Below are positions 7,570 to 16,825 of a stretch of DNA of 64,000 nt, in pieces. Numbering within the stretch: position 1 is the stretch's first letter; each line of letters opens with the position of its first letter. The stretch covers positions 1,831,372-1,895,371 of the forward strand of contig NZ_LVZK01000001.1 of the NCBI RefSeq assembly GCF_001652275.1. The letters are read 5' to 3'. Origin of the DNA: Peptidiphaga gingivicola. Lineage in GTDB: Bacteria; Actinomycetota; Actinomycetes; Actinomycetales; Actinomycetaceae. A program made the position numbers and the translations under genes. The notes beneath the pieces were generated by a model. The model was not told the origin of the DNA, did not search any database, and saw only the letters and a program-made list of their open reading frames with translations.

Positions 7570-10500
7570 ATGATACGCAGAAGAAAATGGAGGGCGCGCG
7601 TCGGCCTTGTCTCGGCGATGGCCGTCATAGGCGCGGGGGCTTTGGCCCCGCAGGCTGCCCACGCCGAGGGCACGCCCAAGCCGCCCGGCCCCAGCGGCGC
7701 CCAACAAAAGACAGGCAACCAAAAGAAAGCCGACGCCGCCCAGAAGAACAAAGACGTTCAACAGAGGCTTCAGGCCCTGAAGGGCAAGGCGCACGCCTCC
7801 CCCGGGTTCGCCGGCAAGTGGTTCGTGCAATTCGCCGAGAAGCCCGCCTTGAAGGGCGGGGCGACAAAGACGATCGCGGCTCAGCAAAGAGTATTCCGCA
7901 ATGCGGCCCCGAAAGACGTCAAAGTCACCGACTCCTACTCGAAGGTCTGGAACGGGGTCGCCGTCAAGGCCGAAGACAAAGACCTGGACAAGATACTCAA
8001 AGCCAAAAACGTCAAAGCCGTCTTCCCCGTCCTGGCGTCCAAGCCTCCGAAGGAACCCGCTCAGAAAGAAGACGGCAAACCGAATCTCAACGTCTCGGGA
8101 GAGCTCACAGGGGTCACGGAGGCCAGAAACAAGCTGGGGTTGACGGGCAAGGGTGTCAAGATCGGGATCATCGACACCGGCATCGACATCGACCACCCCG
8201 CCTTCGGCGGATCGGGCGTGCCCGGATCGGCGACCTTCCCCACGTCCAAGGTCGTCGCCGGATACGACTTCGTCGGAGACGAATACAACGGCAGTTCCTC
8301 CTCTGAAAAATACAATCCGGTGCCTAAACCCGATCCACTTCCCAAAGACTGCATGGGCCATGGAACTTCCGTGGCTAGCATCGCCGCCGGAAACGACGCC
8401 GCCAAGAAATTCAAAGGAGTCGCCCCCGACGCCAAGCTCGGCGCATACAAGATCGCCGGATGCGAAGGCGGATTCGATTCAGACGTTTTGCTCGCGGCGA
8501 TGGAGCGCGCAACCAAGGACGGCATGGACGTGGTCAACATGTCCTTGGGCCTCCCATTCGCGTCGTGGCCCAATTACCCTGTCGCTACGGCAGCGGACGC
8601 CATGGCCGACTCGGGCATCGTCCTGACCTCCGCAGCTGGAAACGAGGGAGAATCGGGAGTTTTCTCCACCAACACCCCCTCCGTAGCGCGCAAGGCAATC
8701 AGCGTCGGCTCAGTGGACAGCGGCGAGATATCATCAAACACCTTCAGGGGCCCCGACGGAAAACTCGTGCCTTACGATAGTGTGGCGGGAAGCCCATGGC
8801 CGCCTACTGCTGGAAAAGTCGAACTCGCAACCTACCCTGACGGGAAGAAGACAGGCGGCGTCGACCTTCCCGGCACGCCTTTCAAAGGCAAAGCCGTCCT
8901 CGTTTCCCTCGGAGGCAATGCTGCTGCTGATCAGAAGTTTGCAGCGGCGGAAAAGGACGGCGCAGCAGCAGTCGTCTTCTACGACGAATCAGATTCTATC
9001 GCACCGGTTTTTAAGATTGCGGAAGGCAAACCCGGGCCAAAACTTCCGGTCATCCAGATCAAGTACGCCGAAGCTAAAAAGCTGGAAACGACAATTGCTG
9101 CCGGATCTGCCTCAATCGAATGGACAGACGAGGAATTTGCGATTCGCCGTGAAGACGGTGGGTTAGTCGCCTTCAGTTCGTCTTTCGGCTTGGCGGCGGA
9201 TCTGACGGTCAAGCCGGACGTCCTCGCCCCAGGCGAAAGCGTCTACGTCGCTATCCCGACAAAGAAACAGGGAGACAACGCATATCGCTTCAGATACGGC
9301 ACGTCGATGGCCTCTCCGCACGCGGCCGGCGCCGCGGCGCTGCTGTTGCAGTCGAATACGGCGCTGAATCCCGGCGACGTCCGCACGGTCCTGCAAAACA
9401 CCGCGAAGCCGCTCGACCTGCGCAATCCCGAGGCCCTGAAATTGGACGCATCGACGAAAGGCAAAGAACCAGTCCATCTCCAGGGGGCGGGGTTGATCAA
9501 TGTTCCTGCGGCTGTGGCTCAGGCCCATTCGCATGCGAAGGTCACCTCGGATGCCGTGCCGAGCACGGTGACCCCGTCGAAGGTCTCCTTGGGCGACACG
9601 GACTCAAACGATCCGACCGAACTGACGATTGCCAACCGGTCAAACAAGGAGGTCACCTACACACTCTCCTCCGACGTCAGCCCCGTCGGCACCGCCGGAC
9701 CCAACCAATTCCCCAGCTATTTTGCCGGATTGAACACGAAGGTGTCCTTCTCGGCGAAAACGGTCACGGTCCCGGCCAACTCCACACGGACGGTCAAGGC
9801 CACGGTCACCCCGCCGAGCACCTACACCGACAAAGGAACGGCCAAGAAACTTCCCTGGCCCACCATCTACGGCGGATACCTCGTGCTGAAAGGCTCGAAC
9901 AACACCGTCCAACACATCCCCTTCGCAGGCCTAAACGCCGACTACGAATCACTCGGATTCCTCTACTCCAAATGGACCTACGGCGACGCAGTTCCCGAAG
10001 ACACTCGCGAAGAGACGGGACACGAACCCACGGATCCCCTGAACATACAGCCAAGCCTAGGCGTCGTTTCATCCTGTCCGAACGGCCGCGTCGTAAAAAT
10101 CGAATGCGGAGACAGTCAAGCGGACTACGCTCCGGTGGAGGAAAACGACCATGTGTACTCGATGAAGGGGTACGACGTGCCTCGTGTGATCATGCACGTC
10201 GAGAATCCCGTCTCGAAACTCGAGGTGGCCGCCTATCACGCAAACGCGGACGGCTCGAAAGGCAAGCCCATAGCCAAAGACAACATCGTCTTCAGCTTGA
10301 ATGGATACGGGTTCAAGCCCGGCATCACGGACATCGGCTGGGACGGGACGGTTGCCTCAGGCAATGGGAAGGCTCCCGTTCCTGACGGGCGGTATGTTTT
10401 GGAGGTGACCGCGACCAAGGGAACAGGCCACGCCCAAAACGGCAAGAACACCGATGTGTTCACATCCCGGCCCTTCGTCGTCCGATCCAACCCCGGAGCC

Positions 10501-10704
10501 ACGCCAAGCTCAACGGCATCGCCGACGCCGAGCCCAACCGCCTCCCCCGGCCAGACAGCCTCGCCGACGGCAAACCCAACGGCCAAACCGACATCGTCCG
10601 TCAAACCGACGGGGCAGGCCGCCCCGTCGCCGTCGGGATCGCAGCGTCCCACAGCGACCCCTCCAGCCGGATCCGCGAAAACATCGCAGCACGCCCGCAA
10701 ATAA
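7570..10704 (+). CDS. Secreted subtilisin-like serine protease (S8), copy 2
   Basis: This is a 1044-residue paralogue of the preceding gene with the same order: signal peptide, I9 propeptide, S8 domain with D202, H264 (GHGTSVAS) and S579 (GTSMASPHAAG), inserted protease-associated domain, Fn3-like modules and a Pro/Ser/Thr tail. The catalytic triad is complete. The residue after HGT is Ser rather than His, which is not itself catalytic. Its diverged parts are the late propeptide, loops around the catalytic His, the protease-associated domain and the C-terminal third. That pattern fits altered substrate choice. GGGAG precedes the ATG at the usual spacing, as in copy 1. It has its own candidate promoter and terminator. 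Confidence 0.92.
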   Translation: MIRRRKWRARVGLVSAMAVIGAGALAPQAAHAEGTPKPPGPSGAQQKTGNQKKADAAQKNKDVQQRLQALKGKAHASPGFAGKWFVQFAEKPALKGGATKTIAAQQRVFRNAAPKDVKVTDSYSKVWNGVAVKAEDKDLDKILKAKNVKAVFPVLASKPPKEPAQKEDGKPNLNVSGELTGVTEARNKLGLTGKGVKIGIIDTGIDIDHPAFGGSGVPGSATFPTSKVVAGYDFVGDEYNGSSSSEKYNPVPKPDPLPKDCMGHGTSVASIAAGNDAAKKFKGVAPDAKLGAYKIAGCEGGFDSDVLLAAMERATKDGMDVVNMSLGLPFASWPNYPVATAADAMADSGIVLTSAAGNEGESGVFSTNTPSVARKAISVGSVDSGEISSNTFRGPDGKLVPYDSVAGSPWPPTAGKVELATYPDGKKTGGVDLPGTPFKGKAVLVSLGGNAAADQKFAAAEKDGAAAVVFYDESDSIAPVFKIAEGKPGPKLPVIQIKYAEAKKLETTIAAGSASIEWTDEEFAIRREDGGLVAFSSSFGLAADLTVKPDVLAPGESVYVAIPTKKQGDNAYRFRYGTSMASPHAAGAAALLLQSNTALNPGDVRTVLQNTAKPLDLRNPEALKLDASTKGKEPVHLQGAGLINVPAAVAQAHSHAKVTSDAVPSTVTPSKVSLGDTDSNDPTELTIANRSNKEVTYTLSSDVSPVGTAGPNQFPSYFAGLNTKVSFSAKTVTVPANSTRTVKATVTPPSTYTDKGTAKKLPWPTIYGGYLVLKGSNNTVQHIPFAGLNADYESLGFLYSKWTYGDAVPEDTREETGHEPTDPLNIQPSLGVVSSCPNGRVVKIECGDSQADYAPVEENDHVYSMKGYDVPRVIMHVENPVSKLEVAAYHANADGSKGKPIAKDNIVFSLNGYGFKPGITDIGWDGTVASGNGKAPVPDGRYVLEVTATKGTGHAQNGKNTDVFTSRPFVVRSNPGATPSSTASPTPSPTASPGQTASPTANPTAKPTSSVKPTGQAAPSPSGSQRPTATPPAGSAKTSQHARK
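9298..9963. repeat. 666-bp block nearly identical to 5719-6384
   Basis: Partner of the block in subtilase 1, at an offset of 3579 bases. It starts at the catalytic Ser motif and ends where the C-terminal regions diverge. A further shared block covers about 10339-10557, matching 6745-6963. Confidence 0.92.
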
Positions 10705-10776
10705 GAAAGGAAAAACTAGGCGCAACATTCCTGAATTAAGGCAATAGAATAGTAGAAGACAAATCAATATATAACG

Positions 10777-10812
10777 AGTTGCCGTGGCCTCAAATTTGAG
10801 GCCACGGCAACT
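10777..10812 (+). terminator. Perfect 36-bp palindromic terminator after subtilase 2
   Basis: The 18 bases at 10777-10794 are exactly complementary to 10795-10812, a strong uninterrupted dyad. It lies about 70 bases after the stop codon and before the leader of the third gene. Confidence 0.8.
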
Positions 10813-10911
10813 TACATGAAATTAACCGTTGATTCCGGAACCGATCGCACAGATAATTGACTCTGGGTAGCCTGACTCACCAACAGGCCCTGAAAATGAA
10901 GGGAAATATCC

Positions 10912-13900
10912 ATGAAATACTCTCATTGGCGCGGACGCTCGCTTGCGTTTTTCAGCGCCATCGGGATCGCAATCGGCGTCGTCTCCTCTCCGATTCACGC
11001 CGATCCCCCCAAAACTCCTCCCACGCCTTTGGACCCGAACGGCCTCCAAAAGAAAGCGGAAAGCACGCCGGGATTCACAGGAAAATGGTTCGTGCAGCTG
11101 GCATCGAAGCCGACGATATCGGGAGGGTCGCCGCAGGCGATCTCTTCCCAGCAAAAGACTTTCAGCTCGGACGTTTCGTCGCGAGTGCAAGTGACCGAGA
11201 AGCATTCGCGCCTGTGGAACGGCGTGGTTGTCAAAACCGACAAGGCGGGGCTCGAAGAAGTCGTCAAGGCCTCTAACGTCAAAGCCGTCTTCCCCGTTCT
11301 CAGCGTAGCGATGCCGAAGAACCAAAAGTCCAAGGTTCTCCCGCAGGTGCGAAGGGCCGGTGCGATGACCGGCGTCCCCTACGCGCACAAGGAGTTGGGC
11401 CTTACGGGCAAAGGGATGAAAATCGGAATCATCGACACCGGCATCGACATCGACCACCCCGCCTTCGGCGGGTCGGGCGTGCCCGGATCGGCGACCTTCC
11501 CCACGTCCAAGGTCGTCGCCGGATACGACTTCGTCGGAGACAGGTACAATTCGGACATCAATTCCGACGCCTACGATCCCAATGCCGTCCCCGACTCGGT
11601 CCCCAACGACTGCCACGGCCACGGAACCCACGTCGCGGGCATCGCGGCGGGCAACGACCCGACGAGCAACTTCCGCGGCGTCGCGCCGAACGCGCTCTTG
11701 GGCGCGTACAGGGTTTTCGGGTGCGACGGCTCAACCGACACGGGCGTCATGCTCACCGCGATGGAGCGCGCCTCGAGGGACGGCATGAACGTCGTCAACA
11801 TGTCGATTGGCGCGCCTTACGTGACATGGCCGGAGTATCCCACCGCCGTCGCCGCAGACGCCCTCGTCAATTCCGGCGTGGTCGTGACCGTGTCCCAGGG
11901 GAACGAAGGCGACAACGGCGCGTTCTCGGGCAGCGCCCCGGCGGTGTCCCCAAAGGCCATCGCCGTAGGGTCGGTGGACAACAACGGCTTGCTTCTGTCG
12001 ACCTTCACGACGGCCGACGGCGCCTCCTACACATACATGCCCGTTGACGGCGCCGCCGTCCCTCCGACGACTGGAAGCGCCCAGCTCGCCGCATACCCCG
12101 ACGGCCAGAAGACCGGAGCGGTCGACCTTCCCGGGAAGCCTTTCGAAGGAAAGGTGGCGCTGGTTGCCAGAGGCGATTCCACCTTTGCCGAAAAGGCCGC
12201 CGCGGCTCAGGCCGACGGCGCCGTCGGCCTGTTGATCTACAACAATGAAGACGGCGTCGTCAGGGCCTCGATTCATCCAACGACCGATCTCCCGGTCGGC
12301 ACGATCACCAAGGAGCAGGGCGAAAAGCTCGAAGGGCTCGTAGCGAAGAGCGCAGGAAACAGCCCTGTGATCACCTGGACGGACAAGCAAGAGCCGATCG
12401 TCGACCCAGACACGGCCACGATGGTCTCCACCTTCTCGGCGTGGGGAATGACGGCCGACCTCAAGCTCAAACCGGACGTCCTTGCCCCCGGCGGGGAGAT
12501 CACGTCCGCCTATCCCCTGGACAAACAGACCGCAAAGAAGGGCTACGCCGAACTCTCGGGAACTTCGATGGCCGCTCCGCACACTGCGGGAGCAGCCGCA
12601 CTGGTGCTCGAGTCCAATCCGTCGGCCTCCCCCGATGCAGTGAAGGCTGTGCTCCAAAACACGGCCGACCCCGTTCTCCTTTCCTACCCGATACAGCGCG
12701 GATTCCCCTCGCAGGCGCGGATTCAAGAGCCCGTCCAACACCAGGGCGCGGGTCTCATCGACATTCCTGCCGCCGTTTCCCAGGCGAATTCCTATGCCGC
12801 CCCCGGGAAGGAAAAGCGAGTCTCCACTGTGACCCCGTCGAAGATTTCCCTGGGCGACACAGATTCGAACAATCCAACCGATCTGACGATCACAAACCAT
12901 TCCAACAAGGAGAAGACGTACACCCTCGGCTCCAACCTGAATGCCGCGGGAACGTACGGGCCGAACACCCTTCTCCAGTATGCGCCGGGGCTGAACACCA
13001 AAGTCACGTTTTCTGCGGACAAGGTGACGGTTCCCGCCCATTCGACGCGAACGGTGAAGGCAACCGTCACCCCGCCCAGCAGCTACAGTTCCTACGCAAC
13101 GGGAACAGCGGTGGAGACGAAGCTCCCCTACATCACGATGTACGGCGGCTACATCACGTTGAAGGACGACGCCGGGCGCATTCAGCGGATTCCCTTCGCC
13201 GGGCTCAACGGAGACTACGAATCGAGGGAGGCGATCAGTTCGAAATGGACGTACGGCGATCTCTACGACAGTCAGACCCTCAGCTTCGTAGGCCGCAAGC
13301 CCGAGGACAAGTACAACGTCTCGCCCTCGCTCGTGAGGGTCTCCTCGTGCCCGAACGGCCGCGTTGTGGCCTCTGACTGCGCAGACGACAACGCACAGTA
13401 TACGGAAGTGACCGAAAAGGACCACGTGTATTCCATGAAGGGCTACGACGTCCCGAGAGTCCGTCTGCATGTGGAGACTCCCGTCAAGAACATGAAAATA
13501 TACGTCAATGCCGTAGGCCCCGACGGCAAAAAGCAGGGCCAGTCGGTCCCGGTGCATCAGGTGTACGACAACGACGGCGTCGGCGCGGACAAGAGCTTCC
13601 AGACGTTCTCCTGGGACGGAAGGATCAAGAAAGGCGGCAAGCTGCAGATGGCCGACGACGGTCGTTACGTCATGTCCGTGCTCGTGACCAAGGGCACCGG
13701 CCACCCTCAAAACTCGAAGGACGCCTCTGAACGTTACGAGACCCCGCCCTTTGTCGTCCGTTCGCTCACCGACGCGAACCCGACGCCGACGGCCTCGCCG
13801 ACCGAGTCGCCCAAGCCGACCCCCACGGACTCGCCTAAGCCGAGCCCGTCCCCGACAGCCGATCCCGGCGGATCGACGGTCACCACCTACACCGACTGGA

Positions 13901-14517
13901 CCGCCGACTCGGCCCAGCCTGCCACGCCTATCGGCAAAGGCACCCCCTACGCCGGCGACTTCACCGGGAAGGGCAAGGACGGCTTCATTACCCGACAAGG
14001 CATGACCTTCACAACCGAAGGCAAGTCCTTCACCTATGGACGCGCGGACGACGCCGTCTTGACCGGTGATTTCGACGGCGACGGCAAGGACAGCGTCGCC
14101 GTCGTGCGAGGCAACCGCATCTACATCAAAAACACTCTGACCGGAGGCGACGCCGACGCCGACTTCACATATGGACGCGAAGGCGATACGTTCCTGGCCG
14201 GTGATTTCGACGGCGACGGCAAGGACAGCGTCGCCGTCGTGCGAGGCAATCACATCTACATCAAAAACACTCTGACCGGAGGCGACGCCGACGCCGACTT
14301 CACATATGGACGGAAGGGCGACGCCTATCTGGTCGGAGATTGGAACGGCGACGGGAAAGACACCTTCGCGATTCGCCGAGCCAACGTCTATCACTTGAGG
14401 AACTCGCTGAGCGGAGGCAACGCCGACGCGACCCACACCTTCGCCCAGCCCGACACCGCTGTGCTCACCGGCAACTGGACCGGCTCCGGCAAGCACACCC
14501 CCGCCACGCACCCGTAG
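10912..14517 (+). CDS. Secreted subtilisin-like serine protease (S8) with VCBS/FG-GAP-like C-terminal repeats, copy 3
   Basis: The largest of the three subtilases has 1201 residues. It has a signal peptide ending near residue 30 (SPIHA-DP), an I9 propeptide, catalytic D175, H237 (GHGTHVAG) and S552 (GTSMAAPHTAG), an inserted protease-associated domain and Fn3-like modules. After a Pro/Thr/Ser linker at about residues 955-985, the tail differs from its neighbours: FDGDGKDSVAVVRGN-type repeats typical of VCBS/FG-GAP beta-propeller modules, which often bind calcium, surface glycans or protein. Most of the gene is diverged, yet a segment around the catalytic Asp is almost identical in DNA to copies 1 and 2. 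AAGGGAA precedes the ATG. Confidence 0.92.
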   Translation: MKYSHWRGRSLAFFSAIGIAIGVVSSPIHADPPKTPPTPLDPNGLQKKAESTPGFTGKWFVQLASKPTISGGSPQAISSQQKTFSSDVSSRVQVTEKHSRLWNGVVVKTDKAGLEEVVKASNVKAVFPVLSVAMPKNQKSKVLPQVRRAGAMTGVPYAHKELGLTGKGMKIGIIDTGIDIDHPAFGGSGVPGSATFPTSKVVAGYDFVGDRYNSDINSDAYDPNAVPDSVPNDCHGHGTHVAGIAAGNDPTSNFRGVAPNALLGAYRVFGCDGSTDTGVMLTAMERASRDGMNVVNMSIGAPYVTWPEYPTAVAADALVNSGVVVTVSQGNEGDNGAFSGSAPAVSPKAIAVGSVDNNGLLLSTFTTADGASYTYMPVDGAAVPPTTGSAQLAAYPDGQKTGAVDLPGKPFEGKVALVARGDSTFAEKAAAAQADGAVGLLIYNNEDGVVRASIHPTTDLPVGTITKEQGEKLEGLVAKSAGNSPVITWTDKQEPIVDPDTATMVSTFSAWGMTADLKLKPDVLAPGGEITSAYPLDKQTAKKGYAELSGTSMAAPHTAGAAALVLESNPSASPDAVKAVLQNTADPVLLSYPIQRGFPSQARIQEPVQHQGAGLIDIPAAVSQANSYAAPGKEKRVSTVTPSKISLGDTDSNNPTDLTITNHSNKEKTYTLGSNLNAAGTYGPNTLLQYAPGLNTKVTFSADKVTVPAHSTRTVKATVTPPSSYSSYATGTAVETKLPYITMYGGYITLKDDAGRIQRIPFAGLNGDYESREAISSKWTYGDLYDSQTLSFVGRKPEDKYNVSPSLVRVSSCPNGRVVASDCADDNAQYTEVTEKDHVYSMKGYDVPRVRLHVETPVKNMKIYVNAVGPDGKKQGQSVPVHQVYDNDGVGADKSFQTFSWDGRIKKGGKLQMADDGRYVMSVLVTKGTGHPQNSKDASERYETPPFVVRSLTDANPTPTASPTESPKPTPTDSPKPSPSPTADPGGSTVTTYTDWTADSAQPATPIGKGTPYAGDFTGKGKDGFITRQGMTFTTEGKSFTYGRADDAVLTGDFDGDGKDSVAVVRGNRIYIKNTLTGGDADADFTYGREGDTFLAGDFDGDGKDSVAVVRGNHIYIKNTLTGGDADADFTYGRKGDAYLVGDWNGDGKDTFAIRRANVYHLRNSLSGGNADATHTFAQPDTAVLTGNWTGSGKHTPATHP
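14063..14312. repeat. 135-bp tandem repeat in subtilase 3
   Basis: Two nearly identical units with a 135-base period encode 45-residue modules containing DFDGDGKDSVAVVRGN. Degenerate units flank them on both sides. The near-identity indicates recent tandem amplification of the calcium-loop-like module. Confidence 0.85.
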
Positions 14518-14557
14518 CGGGCAAAATCGCGGCAATCGTCTGACCGCCGCAGTGAAA

Positions 14558-14602
14558 GGGCGCCCAACCGCGAGCCCCATCGGCTCGCGGTTGGGCGCCC
14601 TT
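14558..14602 (+). terminator. Strong terminator after subtilase 3
   Basis: About 19 bases starting at 14558 pair with 14582-14600, with a short loop, followed by TT. The stem lies 40 bases after the stop and separates the array from the convergent M3 peptidase gene. Confidence 0.8.
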
Positions 14603-14696
14603 GACGATTGGGAACCCAGACCTCTTGACAGACGGCAAGCCCGTGCCCCGGACGGCGGCGGCCCGAGCAAGCCCGAAGCCTTCGTCGGCACGCGAT

Positions 14697-16715
14697 TCAG
14701 AGCAGGCGTTTGCGCCGCAGCAACGCCCGGGTGTCGACCGGGCGCCCAAGGAGCCTTTCGAAGCCCTCGAGCGGATTGCGTGAATTTCCCCGGCTGAGCA
14801 CTTCAGCCGCCATCTTTGCCCCCGCCTCGCGGTTGAGGCCGCCGTCTCCGTCTTTCGCGGCGACCGTCCGGAACCAGTCTGCCGTGTCGGCGTCGAGGGC
14901 CTCACTCCACAGGTAGGAGTAGTAACCGGCGGAATAGCCGCCCGAGAAGACGTGGTTGAAGTAGCAGCTTCGGTACCGGGGAGGTATCCAAGGGCTCGCG
15001 ATACCGAGCCTCTCGAGGGTCGCCTTTTCGAACTCTTCGACGTCGTCGGGGCTTTCGGGAAGGTCGGCGGGCGTGCGGTCGTGCCAGGCTTGGTCCAAAA
15101 ACACGGCCTGCAGCATTTCGGACATTTGGAACCCCGCGCCGAAGCCGTCGGCGGCGGACAGCGAGGCCGCCAAATCCTCCGGCATGGGCTCGCCCGTGGC
15201 AAAATGCCGAGCGTAGTTCGCCAGCACCTCCGGATGCCTGGCCCATATTTCGTTGACCTGCGAAGGATACTCGACGAAGTCGCGCGGAACGTTTGCGCCG
15301 GCGGCGGAAGGCCATTCGACGTCGGAAAGCAAGCTGTGCAGAGCGTGTCCGAATTCGTGGAAGGCTGTCTCGACCTCGTCCCACGTCAGCAGCGCAGGCT
15401 CTCCCTCGGGCGGTCGCGTGACGTTGAGATTGTTGCAGACGACGACGCATCCTCCCCCTCGCCGCGAAGCCTGCCGGATTGTGTGTATCCAGGCGCCGCC
15501 TCGCTTGCCGGTGCGCGCGAAATAGTCCCCCAGGAAAAGGCCTGCGAGAGCGCCGTCCTCGCGGCGAACCTCCCATATTTTGACGCCCTCGGCGTATCCG
15601 TGCAGATCCGGCCTCGCAGAGAACGTCAGCCCGTAAAGCCTGTTCGCGGCGTAGAAGACGCCTCTTTCGACGACGTTCGTCAGCTCCAGGTAGGGTGCCA
15701 GCGCCTCGTTGTCCAGCTGGAACTGCTCGCGGGCGAGCGCGTCGCGGAAGTAAAGCCAGTCGGACGGGGCGACCGGCGCCTCGGCGTATGTTTCAAGCGC
15801 CTCATGTTCGGCTTCGGCGTTGCGTTGGGCAGGTTCGATCATCGGCTCGAGAAGGCTGTGAATGGCCCGCGTCGATCCGGCCGTTTCCTGGGCGGCGACA
15901 TACTGGGCGTAGGTGGAGTAGCCGAGAATCTGGGCCTTTTCTGCTCGAAGTCGCGCGAGCGCGAGGACGATGCGGCGGGTGTCCGTCGCAGGGTCGCTTC
16001 CGTCGCCCCGCGACGTCGAAGCCTCGAAGATCCGTTCGCGAACATCGGCGCGCGCAAGAGCTGATTGGACGGGCTGTTGAGTGGGAAGGCGGAGGACGAC
16101 GAGGCAGGGCTTGCCCTTAGCCAGTTCCGGGTTCGATTCGGCGTCGGCCGCCAAACCGGCCTTCTGGGACTCGCTCAGGCCTTCGGCCTCCTCCTCGGTC
16201 AAGGGGACCGATCCGGCGAGCTGGGCTTTGAGCGCCAGCTGCCCGAACTCGGTCGTCAGGTCAGCCGCCTCCCTGTTGATCGTGCGCAGCCGCTCTTGGG
16301 CGACTGCATCGAGGTGGCAGCCGTGGGCGCGAAACGCCTTGAGGTGCTCTGACACGCACCAAGCCGTTTCCGGGCCTAGTTCGGCCGATCCCAGAGCCTT
16401 GAAACGGTCGTACAGCCGCGAGTCGAGGTAGACGTCGTCTTCATGCTCGACTATGAGGGGGTTGAGCCTGGCCTCGACGGCATGCCATTCGTCGCCGCCG
16501 ACGGAGGCCGCAAACGTGTGCAGCACATCGACGGCCTCTTCCAAACGTTGGGCTTCCAGTTCAAAGGGAAGAAGCGTGTTCTCAACGGTTGTCGGAGCCT
16601 GAGACGACGCGATCGCTTCCAAAAGCGCGCGACGGCCCTCGAGCTTCTCGCGTATATCGGCTTCGAGCCGAGCGGGGTCGACATCGGTGAGATCGGGTAA
16701 TCCAAAGTCATCCAT
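14697..16715 (-). CDS. M3-family metallopeptidase (oligopeptidase A/Dcp-like)
   Basis: This 672-residue cytoplasmic enzyme has no signal peptide. The zinc motif HEFGH lies at residues 453-457 and the third ligand is probably the Glu in FVEYPSQVNEIW, about 25 residues on, as in thimet oligopeptidase-like M3 enzymes. Length and the overall helical design fit oligopeptidase A or dipeptidyl carboxypeptidase, which degrade short peptides left by other proteases. It is convergent with the subtilase array, and the GH16 gene lies upstream behind its own terminator, so it is probably transcribed alone. The precise subgroup cannot be set without alignment. Confidence 0.92.
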   Translation of the reverse strand: MDDFGLPDLTDVDPARLEADIREKLEGRRALLEAIASSQAPTTVENTLLPFELEAQRLEEAVDVLHTFAASVGGDEWHAVEARLNPLIVEHEDDVYLDSRLYDRFKALGSAELGPETAWCVSEHLKAFRAHGCHLDAVAQERLRTINREAADLTTEFGQLALKAQLAGSVPLTEEEAEGLSESQKAGLAADAESNPELAKGKPCLVVLRLPTQQPVQSALARADVRERIFEASTSRGDGSDPATDTRRIVLALARLRAEKAQILGYSTYAQYVAAQETAGSTRAIHSLLEPMIEPAQRNAEAEHEALETYAEAPVAPSDWLYFRDALAREQFQLDNEALAPYLELTNVVERGVFYAANRLYGLTFSARPDLHGYAEGVKIWEVRREDGALAGLFLGDYFARTGKRGGAWIHTIRQASRRGGGCVVVCNNLNVTRPPEGEPALLTWDEVETAFHEFGHALHSLLSDVEWPSAAGANVPRDFVEYPSQVNEIWARHPEVLANYARHFATGEPMPEDLAASLSAADGFGAGFQMSEMLQAVFLDQAWHDRTPADLPESPDDVEEFEKATLERLGIASPWIPPRYRSCYFNHVFSGGYSAGYYSYLWSEALDADTADWFRTVAAKDGDGGLNREAGAKMAAEVLSRGNSRNPLEGFERLLGRPVDTRALLRRKRLL

Positions 16716-16747
16716 GGCCAGATTTTATCGATTCTGTGCGCCTAGAC

Positions 16748-16799
16748 GGACTTCGCCGCCCGCCCGGGGGCGCGTATCCCGGTGCGGGCGGCGAAGTCC
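16748..16799 (-). terminator. Terminator of the GH16 gene
   Basis: Sixteen bases at 16748-16763 pair perfectly with 16784-16799. The hairpin lies between the stop codon of the GH16 gene and the start of the M3 peptidase gene on the minus strand. Confidence 0.75.
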
Positions 16800-16825
16800 T
16801 GCGTGAAAGGGACTAAGCGTGAATA

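Noticed and set aside
3979..14517. Transposon or phage origin of the subtilase array
   Set aside because: No transposase, integrase, terminal repeats or tRNA junction is visible, and GC content matches the surroundings. Duplication within the chromosome explains it better.
11731..14691. A 986-residue open frame antisense to subtilase 3
   Set aside because: It mirrors the real gene, lacks recognisable motifs and arises from GC-rich third positions. The plus-strand protein has a signal peptide and full catalytic triad.
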